Below, in pieces: positions 19,701-28,736 of a DNA stretch of 64,000 bases. The DNA comes from Gloeocapsopsis dulcis. GTDB taxonomy: Bacteria > Cyanobacteriota > Cyanobacteriia > Cyanobacteriales > Chroococcidiopsidaceae. The position numbers were made by a program, and so were the translations under genes. The notes beneath the pieces were generated by a model. The model made no database searches. It was not told the DNA's origin and worked only from the letters and a program-made list of their open reading frames with translations. The DNA lies in NCBI RefSeq assembly GCF_032163395.1, contig NZ_CP119968.1, forward strand, positions 1,039,501-1,103,500, written 5' to 3'. Position 1 is the stretch's first letter; each line of letters begins with the position of its first letter.

Positions 19701-22700
19701 TTACTTAGAAGTGATGTAATCTTGAAGCGCCTTTACATTCAAAGACGTCGTTTGTAAAGAACGGATAGCTGCAGCAGTCGCTTTAGCACCAGCAATTGTC
19801 GTGATGATAGGAATTTTATAAGCCAGTGCGGTGCGACGAATTAGACGCGCATCAGTTTGGGCTTCTTCACCAGAGGGAGTATTGATAATCAGTTGAATTT
19901 GTTGATTCTTAATTGAATCTAGAACATTCGGGCGTCCTTCGTGGAGCTTCAGAATTAATTCAACATCTAAACCATGCTCTTTAAGTACCTGTCGCGTACC
20001 ATCAGTGGCAATAACTTTAAAGCCCAAGTCGATGAAATCTTTAACAACAGGGACAACAAGTGGTTTGTCGCGATCGCTCATTGAGACAAACACCGTACCT
20101 TGACGCGGTAGAGTTTCTCCAGCACCTAATTCCGCTTTAGCAAAGGCTTTACCAAAATCACTGTCAACGCCCATAACTTCACCAGTCGAGCGCATTTCTG
20201 GTCCTAAAATCGTATCTGTACCAGGAAACTTATTAAATGGCAGCACGGCTTCTTTCACCGCGATGTGATTTGGTGTAGGTTCTTGAGTAAAGTTAAGTGA
20301 TTCCAACGTCTCACCCGACATAATCAACGATGCCATTTTTGCCAAGGGGATACCCGTTGTTTTAGATACAAAAGGTACCGTCCGCGAAGCACGGGGATTT
20401 GCTTCTAAGATGTAAACTTGAGGATTGTAACCGTGGGCACCGACAACGGCAAATTGGATATTCATTAATCCAACGACTTGAAGTCGCTTTGCTAGCTGCA
20501 CAGTCCAAGTCCGAATTTTGTTTAATACCGAAGATGGTAGCGAAATGGCGGGTAAAGAACACGCTGAATCACCTGAGTGAATTCCTGCTTGTTCGATGTG
20601 TTCCATAATTCCGCCGATGACAACTTTACCTGTGCTGTCGGCGATCGCATCGACATCGACTTCGATAGCATTTTCGAGAAACTTATCGATTAAAATCGGG
20701 TGTTCTGGCTCTACCTGTACCGCAAATTTCATGTAGCGTTCGAGATCTGTATCCGAGTAAACAATCTCCATCGCCCGTCCGCCTAACACATAACTCGGAC
20801 GCACGACAACCGGATAGCCAATGCGACTTGCAATCACTAGCGCATCTTGGTAACTCCGTGCAATTCCATTTGGTGGTTGGGCAATATCTAACTCGTTTAA
20901 TATCTTCTCAAACCGTTCGCGATCTTCAGCAATATCAATTGAATCGGGAGAAGTTCCCCAGATTTTGGTAATTGGTGATTGATTGTCTGTTGCTCCTATT
21001 ACCGATGACCCATTACCAACTTTATTTAAATACTCTTGTAATGGTACTGCTAATTTAAGTGGTGTTTGTCCGCCAAACTGAATAATGACTCCTACAGGAT
21101 TTTCTGCCTCAATGATATTTAATACATCTTCTTTGGTGAGCGGTTCAAAGTAAAGGCGATCGCTCGTGTCGTAATCAGTCGAGACAGTTTCGGGGTTCGA
21201 GTTAACCATAATTGTCTCAAATCCTGCGGCTTTGAGCGCATAGCTAGCATGACAACAACAGTAATCAAACTCAATACCTTGTCCAATGCGGTTAGGACCA
21301 CCACCTAGAATCATCACTTTTTGCTTATCTGACGGTTGAACTTCGGATTCTTCTTCGTAGGCGGAATAGTGGTAAGGAGTATACGCTTCAAATTCTGCTG
21401 CACAGGTGTCTACTGTTTTGTAAACAGGGATAACACCAAGTTGTTTACGATACTCGCGCACCGCGTCTTCGGTTGTTTTCGTTGCAAACGCAATTTGGCG
21501 ATCGCTAAAGCCCTGACGTTTTACTGCATAAAATTGCTCTTTTGTCAACTTCTCCAGAGGCGTCCGCTTGAGAAATTTCTCTGTATCGAGCAACTGCTGC
21601 ATTTTATCCAAGAACCAGGGGTCAATACCTGTAAGCTCGTAAATATCCTCAGTACTTAACCCTAGCTGCATGGCGTGACGTACCGAAAAAATTCGTTCAG
21701 GGTTTGGTGTCCGCAGTTGAGCGCGAATTTGCTCACCACTGGGGAGTTTCTCAGGGCGATCGCATCCCCAACCAGCGCGTCCAGTTTCGAGCGATCGCAA
21801 GGCTTTTTGGAACGATTCTTGAAACGTTCGTCCAATTGCCATTGCTTCCCCTACCGACTTCATTTGTGTTGTCAGTACAGGTTCAGAACCAGGAAATTTT
21901 TCAAATGCAAACCGAGGGATTTTAGTAACTACATAGTCAATTGTCGGTTCAAACGAGGCTGGAGTTTTCTTGGTGATATCGTTTTTAATTTCATCCAGCG
22001 AATACCCAACCGCAAGTTTCGCGGCAAATTTAGCGATTGGGAAACCGGTAGCTTTAGACGCCAAAGCTGAACTGCGCGAGACGCGGGGATTCATCTCAAT
22101 CACAACGACATCTCCATCCACAGGATTCACCGCAAATTGAATATTAGAACCGCCTGTTTCTACACCAATTTCACGAATAATCCGAATTGAAGCATCGCGG
22201 AGGCGTTGGTATTCTTTATCAGTCAAAGTTTGGGCGGGTGCAACCGTGATTGAATCTCCGGTGTGAATCCCCATCGGATCGAGGTTTTCGATTGAGCAGA
22301 TAATCACCACATTATCCGCCAAGTCGCGCATCACTTCGAGTTCGTATTCTTTCCAGCCTAATAGCGACTGTTCGATTAAAATTTGGGAAACTGGACTAGC
22401 ATCAATTCCCCCTTGTGCCATCGTTTCAAACTCTTCCTGGTTATAAGCAATACCACCACCACTACCACCCATTGTAAAAGCAGGGCGAATAATCAGGGGA
22501 TAGCTACCAATTTGCTTAGCGATCGCTCTGGCGTCATCAACCGTAGAAGCGATACCGGAGGGACACACGCCCACTCCGATTTTCTCCATTGCTTGTTTAA
22601 ATAGTTGCCGATCTTCAGCTTTTTCAATTGCAGGTAGCTTCGCGCCAATTAACTCAACGCCATATTTTTCTAAAACACCATTCTTTGCCAAAGCCACAGC

Positions 22701-22994
22701 AATATTGAGCGCCGTCTGTCCGCCCATTGTTGGTAGCAAAGCTTCAGGGCGCTCTTTATCAATAATTTTCTCCACAATTTCCGGTGTCAGCGGCTCAATA
22801 TATGTTCGATCTGCTGTTTCCGGATCAGTCATAATTGTTGCCGGATTCGAGTTCACCAGCACCACCTGATATCCTTCTTCGCGGAGTGCTTTACAGGCTT
22901 GCGTACCGGAGTAATCAAACTCGCAAGCTTGTCCAATTACAATTGGACCGGAGCCAAGCAATAGAATTTTTTGGATATCGTCGCGGCGGGGCAT
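19701..22994 (-). CDS. carB: Carbamoyl-phosphate synthase large subunit
   Basis: CarB makes carbamoyl phosphate from bicarbonate, ATP and glutamine-derived ammonia for arginine and pyrimidines. The 1097-residue protein has the duplicated ATP-grasp architecture: first half from [19 protein letters not shown], second half from [19 protein letters not shown], then the MGS-like allosteric domain at the C-terminus ([15 protein letters not shown] onward). Length is as expected and no interruption is seen. The small subunit gene is not nearby, which is common in cyanobacteria. Confidence 0.97.
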   Translation of the reverse strand: MPRRDDIQKILLLGSGPIVIGQACEFDYSGTQACKALREEGYQVVLVNSNPATIMTDPETADRTYIEPLTPEIVEKIIDKERPEALLPTMGGQTALNIAVALAKNGVLEKYGVELIGAKLPAIEKAEDRQLFKQAMEKIGVGVCPSGIASTVDDARAIAKQIGSYPLIIRPAFTMGGSGGGIAYNQEEFETMAQGGIDASPVSQILIEQSLLGWKEYELEVMRDLADNVVIICSIENLDPMGIHTGDSITVAPAQTLTDKEYQRLRDASIRIIREIGVETGGSNIQFAVNPVDGDVVVIEMNPRVSRSSALASKATGFPIAKFAAKLAVGYSLDEIKNDITKKTPASFEPTIDYVVTKIPRFAFEKFPGSEPVLTTQMKSVGEAMAIGRTFQESFQKALRSLETGRAGWGCDRPEKLPSGEQIRAQLRTPNPERIFSVRHAMQLGLSTEDIYELTGIDPWFLDKMQQLLDTEKFLKRTPLEKLTKEQFYAVKRQGFSDRQIAFATKTTEDAVREYRKQLGVIPVYKTVDTCAAEFEAYTPYHYSAYEEESEVQPSDKQKVMILGGGPNRIGQGIEFDYCCCHASYALKAAGFETIMVNSNPETVSTDYDTSDRLYFEPLTKEDVLNIIEAENPVGVIIQFGGQTPLKLAVPLQEYLNKVGNGSSVIGATDNQSPITKIWGTSPDSIDIAEDRERFEKILNELDIAQPPNGIARSYQDALVIASRIGYPVVVRPSYVLGGRAMEIVYSDTDLERYMKFAVQVEPEHPILIDKFLENAIEVDVDAIADSTGKVVIGGIMEHIEQAGIHSGDSACSLPAISLPSSVLNKIRTWTVQLAKRLQVVGLMNIQFAVVGAHGYNPQVYILEANPRASRTVPFVSKTTGIPLAKMASLIMSGETLESLNFTQEPTPNHIAVKEAVLPFNKFPGTDTILGPEMRSTGEVMGVDSDFGKAFAKAELGAGETLPRQGTVFVSMSDRDKPLVVPVVKDFIDLGFKVIATDGTRQVLKEHGLDVELILKLHEGRPNVLDSIKNQQIQLIINTPSGEEAQTDARLIRRTALAYKIPIITTIAGAKATAAAIRSLQTTSLNVKALQDYITSK

Positions 22995-23100
22995 AGTCTT
23001 TCTACCTAGAGAAGAAAATTTTGAATCCTGATTATTTTAAGCGGCAATGCCCCTATTAATTGTGGTTTATTTAGCAAGTTGCCTAAGATTTGATGACTTA

Positions 23101-23258
23101 GCTAGAGGTCAGGGGTCGGGGGTCAGATAGAGTTGAAAGCTAATAACTCACTCTATTCACTTGCTCCTCGCCTCGGACTTCGTCCCGCTAAACGCTAGAC
23201 GCTTCGCTACACTACGTGAACGCTACACTTTGTGAACGCTAACGCCCCTCGCCCCTCG
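23101..23258. repeat. Dispersed low-complexity repeat cluster
   Basis: The gap between carB and dps holds GGTCAGGGGTCGGGGGTC, then a CGCTAGACGCTTCGCTACAC / GTGAACGCTACACTTTGTGAACGCTAACG tandem-like stretch (second part quoted only as GTGAACGCTA repeated twice), and CCCCTCGCCCCTCGCTCC. The G-rich and C-rich ends are roughly complementary and could fold. Similar GGGGTGAGGGG motifs occur at 13895-13920, and such intergenic repeats are common in cyanobacteria. Confidence 0.55.
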
Positions 23259-23261
23259 CTC

Positions 23262-23819
23262 CTAGTTACTGTTACCGTTACCCATAAATCCCAAGGTGAG
23301 ACTGTCATGGGCAAGGAAGTGCGCCAAGTGATATGCCCTTTCTTCGGTTTCCAAAAGAATTTTTTCGTACAGGTAACGTGTAGCGCGATCGCCTAAACTT
23401 TCGGCTTGGGCTGCTTGGCGACGAATCAAACCAATAATTGCCTGTTCTGCAGCTAAGTCATGTTCTACCATTTGGCGACAGGAGAACACGCCATCGGGTT
23501 CTTGTTCAAAGCAGCATAGTTCTGCCAACTTGCTAAATGTTGCAGCGGGGACACCGCCAATACCATCGAGACGTTCGCCAACGTCATGGACGTGTTCTTG
23601 AACTTCGTCGTAGCTTTCGTTGAAGAATTGATGCAGTTGATAAAATTCTGCGCCTTCAACAACAAAGTGGTGTTTCTGATATTGAATATACAAAGCCTGG
23701 AAGCTAGCTAAGGCAGCGTTTAAGCCCTCGCAAATAGGCTCTGTCACTGAGCGATCTAGCAGGACGGGGTTGTCGTAAACCTGTCCGAAGTTACGTAATA
23801 CGGTTTGAGCTTCAGCCAT
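23262..23819 (-). CDS. dps: Dps-type ferritin-like DNA-protection protein
   Basis: Dps dodecamers oxidise and store iron and protect DNA from peroxide. The 185-residue protein has the ferritin-like helices with [22 protein letters not shown] (part quoted: [18 protein letters not shown]), [19 protein letters not shown] and a late helical part typical of the larger cyanobacterial type. ATG 23819 was chosen because GAGAGGAAACAT precedes it; the frame is open 13 codons further up without support. [14 protein letters not shown] near residue 120 is family-like. Confidence 0.87.
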   Translation of the reverse strand: MAEAQTVLRNFGQVYDNPVLLDRSVTEPICEGLNAALASFQALYIQYQKHHFVVEGAEFYQLHQFFNESYDEVQEHVHDVGERLDGIGGVPAATFSKLAELCCFEQEPDGVFSCRQMVEHDLAAEQAIIGLIRRQAAQAESLGDRATRYLYEKILLETEERAYHLAHFLAHDSLTLGFMGNGNSN

Positions 23820-24098
23820 ATGTTTCCTCTCTTTTTGAGCATTGTATTTTGGGAACACGTCTGCTCAATGTATCATCCAGTACCATTCTAGTCCCCCGCA
23901 AGGGCTGCGATCGTTGCGATCGCTTTACTTTAGCGTTTACAAAGTCTTTACATACCACCTATTTTGCTTTTCTTTTGCAAAAGTTTTGAGAATTATTCGC
24001 AGTTAATGTATTCTAGATTTAAAGTTAAATTTTCCTGGGTTTTAAACATTAAGGAAATTAGCTGAAATCGATAGGGTTGTTCTACTTAACGGAGCTTT

Positions 24099-24359
24099 AT
24101 GGAGGAAGTTGTCTTGGTCTCAGGGGCTAGTCTGAATATCGGCGAGATAGTGGAGGTGAACTGTATAGATAGATGGCAAATTTACCAACGACTACAAGAT
24201 CTCGCAATTCCTTGTTGGTGTGCCACTAATCAGCCATTAAGAGTTTGTGTTGTTGATGTCACTACTGCAATTCAACTTTGGAGTGTATCAAGGCAATTCC
24301 AAATGTCCCGTCATGATTTGGTCTGCTGGCTAGAGCGCTGCTGGGAACAAGACTTCTAA
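24099..24359 (+). CDS. Conserved hypothetical protein
   Basis: An 86-residue protein with the look of a real gene: a separate promoter-sized gap upstream, an ATG after GGAGCTTT, and a following gene on the same strand 27 bases later. It contains four cysteines, two in CWCATNQ and one in LERCWEQDF, but no motif I can name. It may be a cyanobacterium-specific protein co-expressed with the downstream 2Fe-2S protein. Confidence 0.6.
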   Translation: MEEVVLVSGASLNIGEIVEVNCIDRWQIYQRLQDLAIPCWCATNQPLRVCVVDVTTAIQLWSVSRQFQMSRHDLVCWLERCWEQDF

Positions 24360-24386
24360 GACAATTTAAATAACAGGTAAATAGAC

Positions 24387-25019
24387 ATGGGTAAAATCAA
24401 AAGCAAGAAAGTATCGGATTTTACATTAGAAGGGCGCTTCTTAAATTTCATTTTAGAGGATGGCTACAAACCTAAATACCTGCGTATAGCAAGCGCGGAG
24501 GGCGAATACTGGATTAAGCCTTGTAAAGAACTACGACAGCAAGGGATACAATTAACACCAGGCGACTGGGTACAAGTACTAGGTGAACGCAAGCTTGACT
24601 TAAAAACTGGCAAACTAAAACTCAAAGCTGCACAAGTCACGCGCACAATTCCTCATGCTCCAGAAAATGCGGCTTCTCCAAAAGTTGTACCAAGTAAAAA
24701 GAAAGCAAATATCTTGGTTTGTCAAAAATCTAGCTGTATGAAGCGGGGCGGCACAGCAGTTTGTCAAGCGTTACAAGCTACTTTAAGCGATCGCGGTCTA
24801 GAAAACGAAGTTGCCATCAAAGGTACAGGCTGTCTCAAACAGTGTAAAGCGGGTCCCAATATTGTTATGCCCGATAAAACCCGTTACAGCCGCATTCAAG
24901 CAGCAGAAATCCCCGAAGTCATCGACAAGCACTTTACAGCTTCCTGTAAAAATGCACCAGAAGCAGAACTGGAGCCAGTTTCATTGAATACAGCAAACAA
25001 CTTGGTATCGGCTAATTGA
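24387..25019 (+). CDS. Thioredoxin-like 2Fe-2S ferredoxin domain protein
   Basis: The 210-residue protein has an N-terminal basic beta domain (about 1-90, FTLEGRFLNFILEDGYKPKY) and a C-terminal thioredoxin-like ferredoxin domain starting ILVCQKSSC. Cluster ligands are C-x4-C in VCQKSSC and later C-x3-C in GCLKQC, the usual pattern of this fold. It probably acts in electron transfer or redox sensing; the partner is unknown. The N-terminal fusion is typical of cyanobacterial members. Confidence 0.8.
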   Translation: MGKIKSKKVSDFTLEGRFLNFILEDGYKPKYLRIASAEGEYWIKPCKELRQQGIQLTPGDWVQVLGERKLDLKTGKLKLKAAQVTRTIPHAPENAASPKVVPSKKKANILVCQKSSCMKRGGTAVCQALQATLSDRGLENEVAIKGTGCLKQCKAGPNIVMPDKTRYSRIQAAEIPEVIDKHFTASCKNAPEAELEPVSLNTANNLVSAN

Positions 25020-25175
25020 GAAAATATAACAAGTAGTTGAGAACAGTCTAATTCACATTAATTTTCAGTTTAATTTAATAGTTTGAGAGCGCAAAAACGC
25101 TTTTGATTTTGTGTGGGTGACGCGATCGCTTGTCATCTGTAACACTATGGTGCGTAATAGTGGAATAAGGCTTAT

Positions 25176-26003
25176 CTATTCAATCGGCACATCAGGAAGA
25201 CGGCTCCATTCGTTCCACGACCCGTCATAATTTCGGACATGAGGATAACCCAATAAATATTTCAGAACGAACCAGGTGTAAGCGGATCGTCCACCAATAG
25301 CACAGTAAGGAAATACTTCCTTGTCAGGTGTGATGCCATGCTTAGTGTAAAGTGCGTGTAACTCCTGGGCTGATTTAAACGTTCCATCTTCGTTGAGAGT
25401 GAGAGTATGCTCAAGATGTACAGCGCCTAAAATATGACCGCCGCGTTCTGTACCTGTTGGTGGCTTCATCATGAATATTTCGCCTCGATACTCTTGAAAG
25501 GTACGGACATCGAGCAACACGCAATCTGTCCGGTTCAGAGAGGCTTGAACTTCTGACTGTAGAATTCTCAAATTAGCATCAGGAGATTTTGCATAGTACT
25601 GAGTGGGTGCGACGTTTGACAAATCTGATGCCAGTGGGCAACCTTCCGCCACCCATCTCTGATAACCACCGTTGAGAACATATACGCGATCGTGTCCAAA
25701 TAGTTTTAAAAGCCAAAAGATCCAAGCACCCGTGCCAGGATAACTACCGTAGGCAATCACAGTCGTTTCATTGGAAATTCCCGATCGCGCCAGTAGTTTT
25801 TCGATGGCGGTTGGATCTAGATTAATCCGGAGATCGGGCATAAGTAGATCTGTAAGAATATTCCAGAAAACTGCACCAGGTATGTGAGCATCTTTGTATG
25901 GTGGACTCATATCAACTTCAACCACACGCACAGTCGGATCGTTGAGATGATTCATCAGCCATTGCGTATCGACTAAAACTTCAGGATGAGCATATTGGGA
26001 CAT
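25176..26003 (-). CDS. Two-domain rhodanese, thiosulfate sulfurtransferase
   Basis: The 275-residue protein has two rhodanese domains. The C-terminal one carries the active-site loop CAIGGRS (context FPYCAIGG); the N-terminal one lacks a catalytic cysteine and is structural. Sequence motifs GAVFWNI and GGHILGAVHLE are typical of CDC25-like/rhodanese folds. It should transfer sulfane sulfur from thiosulfate or mercaptopyruvate. The gene is divergent from the LuxR-type regulator, with about 96 bases between their starts. Confidence 0.88.
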   Translation of the reverse strand: MSQYAHPEVLVDTQWLMNHLNDPTVRVVEVDMSPPYKDAHIPGAVFWNILTDLLMPDLRINLDPTAIEKLLARSGISNETTVIAYGSYPGTGAWIFWLLKLFGHDRVYVLNGGYQRWVAEGCPLASDLSNVAPTQYYAKSPDANLRILQSEVQASLNRTDCVLLDVRTFQEYRGEIFMMKPPTGTERGGHILGAVHLEHTLTLNEDGTFKSAQELHALYTKHGITPDKEVFPYCAIGGRSAYTWFVLKYLLGYPHVRNYDGSWNEWSRLPDVPIE

Positions 26004-26099
26004 TGCTTTTCTCCTATCATTTGCACTAAAGCTAAGATTAGAAGAGGCAGATTGACTTCGCCTAGTCCTCGATCGGGTACACTTTTTGCTACTGCGAGC

Positions 26100-26801
26100 A
26101 TGACAAGTTCCTTGCAGCTTTTATTTACAGCAATCAACCAAGCTAAGGATGAACAAGACCTGCGATCGCAAGTCGTGCTGAAAATTGGTGAGTATTTTGC
26201 AGCCAAGCGATGGGGAATCTTTTTTTTCGATCAACTCCCCTTAGCCGATCGCAATTTTCAGAAAACACTGCAAATTGGACTATCGATTAAACATAATCCT
26301 GTTGTACGTTATTTAGTAGAACGCCATGCTCCTGTGCACGAAGCATTAGTAGTATCGCCTAAAGTTTGGACAATGATTTGTCCCCGACCCGATCATTGGC
26401 ACGTTATGGCGGGACCAATCGTGAGTGATGGTCAATTAGTGGGTGTTGTAGGCTGCACTCGCGAACAGTCAATGTTGGCTTTTGATACACAAAATCTTGC
26501 TGATTTGAGTGCAATTTGTTTGCACTTGTCCGTTTGGGCTGCAACAGTGCGACTGCGAAGTATTTCCACAGAATTACAACAGCAGTGTTACAAAAGCGAT
26601 CGCTTAACGCCTCGTGAATTACAAATTGCCGAATTGGTTGCTTTGGGGTTAACTAACGCAGAAATTGGAAATGAACTTTGGATTACGGAGAATTCAGTAA
26701 AGCAAGCTTTGAAGCGAATATTTCGTAAGCTTGGGGTTTCATCTCGTGCACAAATGGTTGCACAGCTTTTTGCTACAAAACCGCGTGATTTCCAAGCATA
26801 A
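26100..26801 (+). CDS. LuxR-family transcriptional regulator with GAF-like sensor
   Basis: The 233-residue protein ends in a LuxR-type helix-turn-helix (LTPRELQIAELVALGLTNAE ... VKQALKRIFRKLGV). The N-terminal 160 residues look like a GAF-type domain (VGVVGCTREQSMLAF) without phosphoacceptor features, so it probably senses a small molecule or redox signal. ATG 26100 was chosen over upstream in-frame codons that overlap the divergent rhodanese start. The divergent arrangement suggests that it controls the sulfurtransferase gene (inference). Confidence 0.82.
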   Translation: MTSSLQLLFTAINQAKDEQDLRSQVVLKIGEYFAAKRWGIFFFDQLPLADRNFQKTLQIGLSIKHNPVVRYLVERHAPVHEALVVSPKVWTMICPRPDHWHVMAGPIVSDGQLVGVVGCTREQSMLAFDTQNLADLSAICLHLSVWAATVRLRSISTELQQQCYKSDRLTPRELQIAELVALGLTNAEIGNELWITENSVKQALKRIFRKLGVSSRAQMVAQLFATKPRDFQA

Positions 26802-26811
26802 AACTAACAGG

Positions 26812-26878
26812 ACTTACGCAAAATTATGAAAAAACGAACCACAAAGGAATAAGAGTTTTAGAGATTCCTTGCGTAAGT
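26812..26878. repeat. Small inverted-repeat element, MITE-like
   Basis: ACTTACGCAA at 26812-26821 is matched by its inverse TTGCGTAAGT at 26869-26878, bounding 67 bases without coding capacity. The ACTTACGCA end is, from memory, a common terminal sequence of small non-autonomous elements in cyanobacteria. The interior contains CGAACCACAAAG, which recurs at about 53,385. Confidence 0.5.
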
Positions 26879-26884
26879 TCTAAC

Positions 26885-27001
26885 GATACTGATGTAACTG
26901 ATGTTGGGTGGGCAATTCTCAAACTATTGATTGCAGCAGTTCAACCTGATGGGCGTCTGCGGTTGAGAAATATGCGCGAGATCGTCAAGGCTATTTTTTG
27001 C
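26885..27001 (+). pseudogene. Transposase N-terminal remnant, IS5-like
   Basis: Bases 26885-27001 translate to a 39-residue stretch (DTDVTDVGWAILKLLIAAV ... NMREIVKAIF) that resembles the start of IS5-family transposases (pattern LTDxEWAILEPLLP ... REIVNAIFY). No start codon precedes it and it runs out at the 3' end of brnA. It is a dead fragment left by an insertion sequence. Confidence 0.55.
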
Positions 27002-27257
27002 TCATTGGTTCGTGCTTATTCATGTAGTCACGAAGCACAGCGTTAATAAAGGTTTGATATCCGCGAGTTGTCTGTTTCTTGTACCAAGCAACGATATCGC
27101 GATCAAGCCGGATGCTCACTTGCACTTTTTCGGGTGGAATGTGAAGTACTGCATCTTTCCAGAATTCTGCATCAGTCGAAGGTGCGTCAGAGTAATCGAT
27201 ATCAGAGTCCTTCATCTGACCAAGGATCTTCAGTTGTTCCTCTCTGGAAATAGCCAT
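26991..27257 (-). CDS. brnA: BrnA antitoxin
   Basis: The 88-residue protein is a BrnA-type antitoxin: acidic N-terminal half (DSDIDYSDAPSTDAEFWKDA) followed by a ribbon-helix-helix DNA-binding C-terminus (VSIRLDRDIVAWYKKQ ... YQTFINAVLRDYM). ATG 27257 lies inside the toxin frame, so the two genes overlap by 56 bases as is usual. It would normally bind BrnT and repress the operon. Here its toxin partner is broken (see next entry), but the antitoxin frame is complete. Confidence 0.88.
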   Translation of the reverse strand: MAISREEQLKILGQMKDSDIDYSDAPSTDAEFWKDAVLHIPPEKVQVSIRLDRDIVAWYKKQTTRGYQTFINAVLRDYMNKHEPMSKK

Positions 27258-27513
27258 AGTACACCTTCCTTTCTTCCTCATTTGCGCGCCGAGCCGAGAT
27301 GATCCGTATATTCTCACCCCGCATCGTGTAGACGATGAGAAGTATGAAGTCGCTGAAAGTTCCGAGTGCTACAAGCCTCGTTTCTCCATAATTTTTCCGT
27401 GCATCGACTTTGGAGATGAACGTGCCCTCAAAGACTTCTTGTGCAGACTCGAACGCGATACCGTGCTTGACGATATTCGTTTCATTCTTCGCCTCGTCTC
27501 ACTCACATCCCAT
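27202..27513 (-). pseudogene. brnT: BrnT toxin gene with premature stop at codon 5
   Basis: Reading the minus strand from ATG 27513 gives M-G-C-E-stop, then DEAKNETNIVKHGIAFESA and, to the TGA at 27204-27202, a BrnT-like sequence ending in RRANEEERKVYYGYFQ. The stop TGA at 27501-27499 occupies the place of the conserved Trp codon TGG in the family's EWDEAK motif. No other start occurs between the stop and the conserved KHG region. The RNase toxin should therefore not be made, although the rest of the frame is undamaged, which suggests a recent single-base change (or a sequencing error). Confidence 0.82.
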
Positions 27514-27682
27514 GCATTCATCTTACTATGCTCTAGGAACAATGTAAATACATTATGTCTATACAACTCACACAAAGGTGGTTTCTACCATTTCACTAAA
27601 TGAGAACTACAATTAATTTCTCTTGAAGTCCCTCTGCTCAAAAAGCTCCCCTGCACCCTTGCACCTCTACCCCCTGCTCACC

Positions 27683-28540
27683 CTAGAATTTCCACGGTTG
27701 CTGTCTCCACCCTAATCTCTGTTTTGCTGATGCGGTATCGACTTGAGGCATATGAATTTCTACAAGTTCTACGGTTTCTCGAACTAATGCTTCAAGTTGA
27801 TTGATGGCTACATGGGCTTCATTATGAAACAAGCCTTCGAGACGAGAGGCAAGGTTGTCAGGCGCAATCTCTATTTGCTCAATAAATCTACTCATCCGCT
27901 TGAATTGGAACGTTGAATAATACAAGTGGTTCAATCCAGACAATACACCGAGAAGGTTTTGGGCTGACTCAACCATGATTTGATAGTACCAAAGCGTTGT
28001 ATCACGCCTGGCGAACTTTTCCTGTATTCCCCAAATGGCGAAGAACTTAAGGTAATGCTCAACCATTTTCAGTGCCAAGGCATCAGGATAATTCGCAACT
28101 TTGGCTTTCCACTGCTGAATTAGTGTTTCGCCGTACAACGGAATTCCTGCCAATGTTCCAGACATTGCTTTCACCAATGGTGATTGAATATCAGACCCTT
28201 CTAAGATGCTTGAAATATCCTTTTCCCATTGTGCGATCGTGACGTGACCAAACTGACACTCGACACCGTTCACAAGGTAACTTTCTGCAAAACCACCATC
28301 GCTGCGATCGCCCAAAATCCAAAGTCGCTCTGAACCCTGATTTTGCTGACGCGCAAGCTGTAATTCCTCTTCAGAAGGTAATTCATCGTAATAAATGCTC
28401 ACGTCACAATCGGAATACTCATCACACAGTCCTTCCGCGACTGAACCCGCGACCATTACAGCCTTAGTTTTCGGATTATCGATGTAAGCTTTAACATTGC
28501 GTTTCGCTAATTCCAAGAGATATTGATTTCTATCATTCAT
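27683..28540 (-). CDS. Pol beta-superfamily nucleotidyltransferase
   Basis: A 285-residue protein with the nucleotidyltransferase signature GSVAEGLCDEYSDCDVSI, whose two aspartates bind metal. The C-terminal two thirds are helical. This resembles the aminoglycoside-type or DUF4037 nucleotidyltransferases. The substrate is unknown; drug modification or protein/RNA nucleotidylation are both possible. The gene stands alone. Confidence 0.72.
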   Translation of the reverse strand: MNDRNQYLLELAKRNVKAYIDNPKTKAVMVAGSVAEGLCDEYSDCDVSIYYDELPSEEELQLARQQNQGSERLWILGDRSDGGFAESYLVNGVECQFGHVTIAQWEKDISSILEGSDIQSPLVKAMSGTLAGIPLYGETLIQQWKAKVANYPDALALKMVEHYLKFFAIWGIQEKFARRDTTLWYYQIMVESAQNLLGVLSGLNHLYYSTFQFKRMSRFIEQIEIAPDNLASRLEGLFHNEAHVAINQLEALVRETVELVEIHMPQVDTASAKQRLGWRQQPWKF

Positions 28541-28607
28541 GGATCTTTATGCCTTGAGTAAGGATATACATCCATGATGCAGGACTGAATTTTGCAAGCA
28601 AGCAGAT

Positions 28608-28720
28608 GCCCTGCGACTGAAGTCAGGGCTACCCAAACGCAGTTTCGATTTTGAGTTTTGAGGGGGTAAGGCATGCCTTACGCGTAGACCAGGTCGGTGG
28701 ACTTTGTTTTCCTAGCAGCA
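28608..28720. repeat. Dispersed intergenic repeat
   Basis: The gap holds GCGACTGAAGTCAGGGCTAC followed 80 bases later by GTCGGTGGACTTTGTTT. The same kind of unit occurs at 61683-61750 (GCGAATGGAATTCGCGGCTA then AGTCCGCCTGCGCGGACT). In both a short palindrome is followed by CTAxxCAAAC and a second palindrome around GGACT. This is a known sort of cyanobacterial dispersed repeat. Confidence 0.5.
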
Positions 28721-28736
28721 AATTTATTCGCCAAGC

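Noticed and set aside
19701-22994. Several long opposite-strand frames within carB
   Set aside because: They lack protein features and lie wholly within a well-conserved gene.
27369-27575. Minus-strand frame of 68 codons over the brnT region
   Set aside because: It is in the wrong frame; the BrnT protein signal is in the adjacent frame interrupted by TGA.
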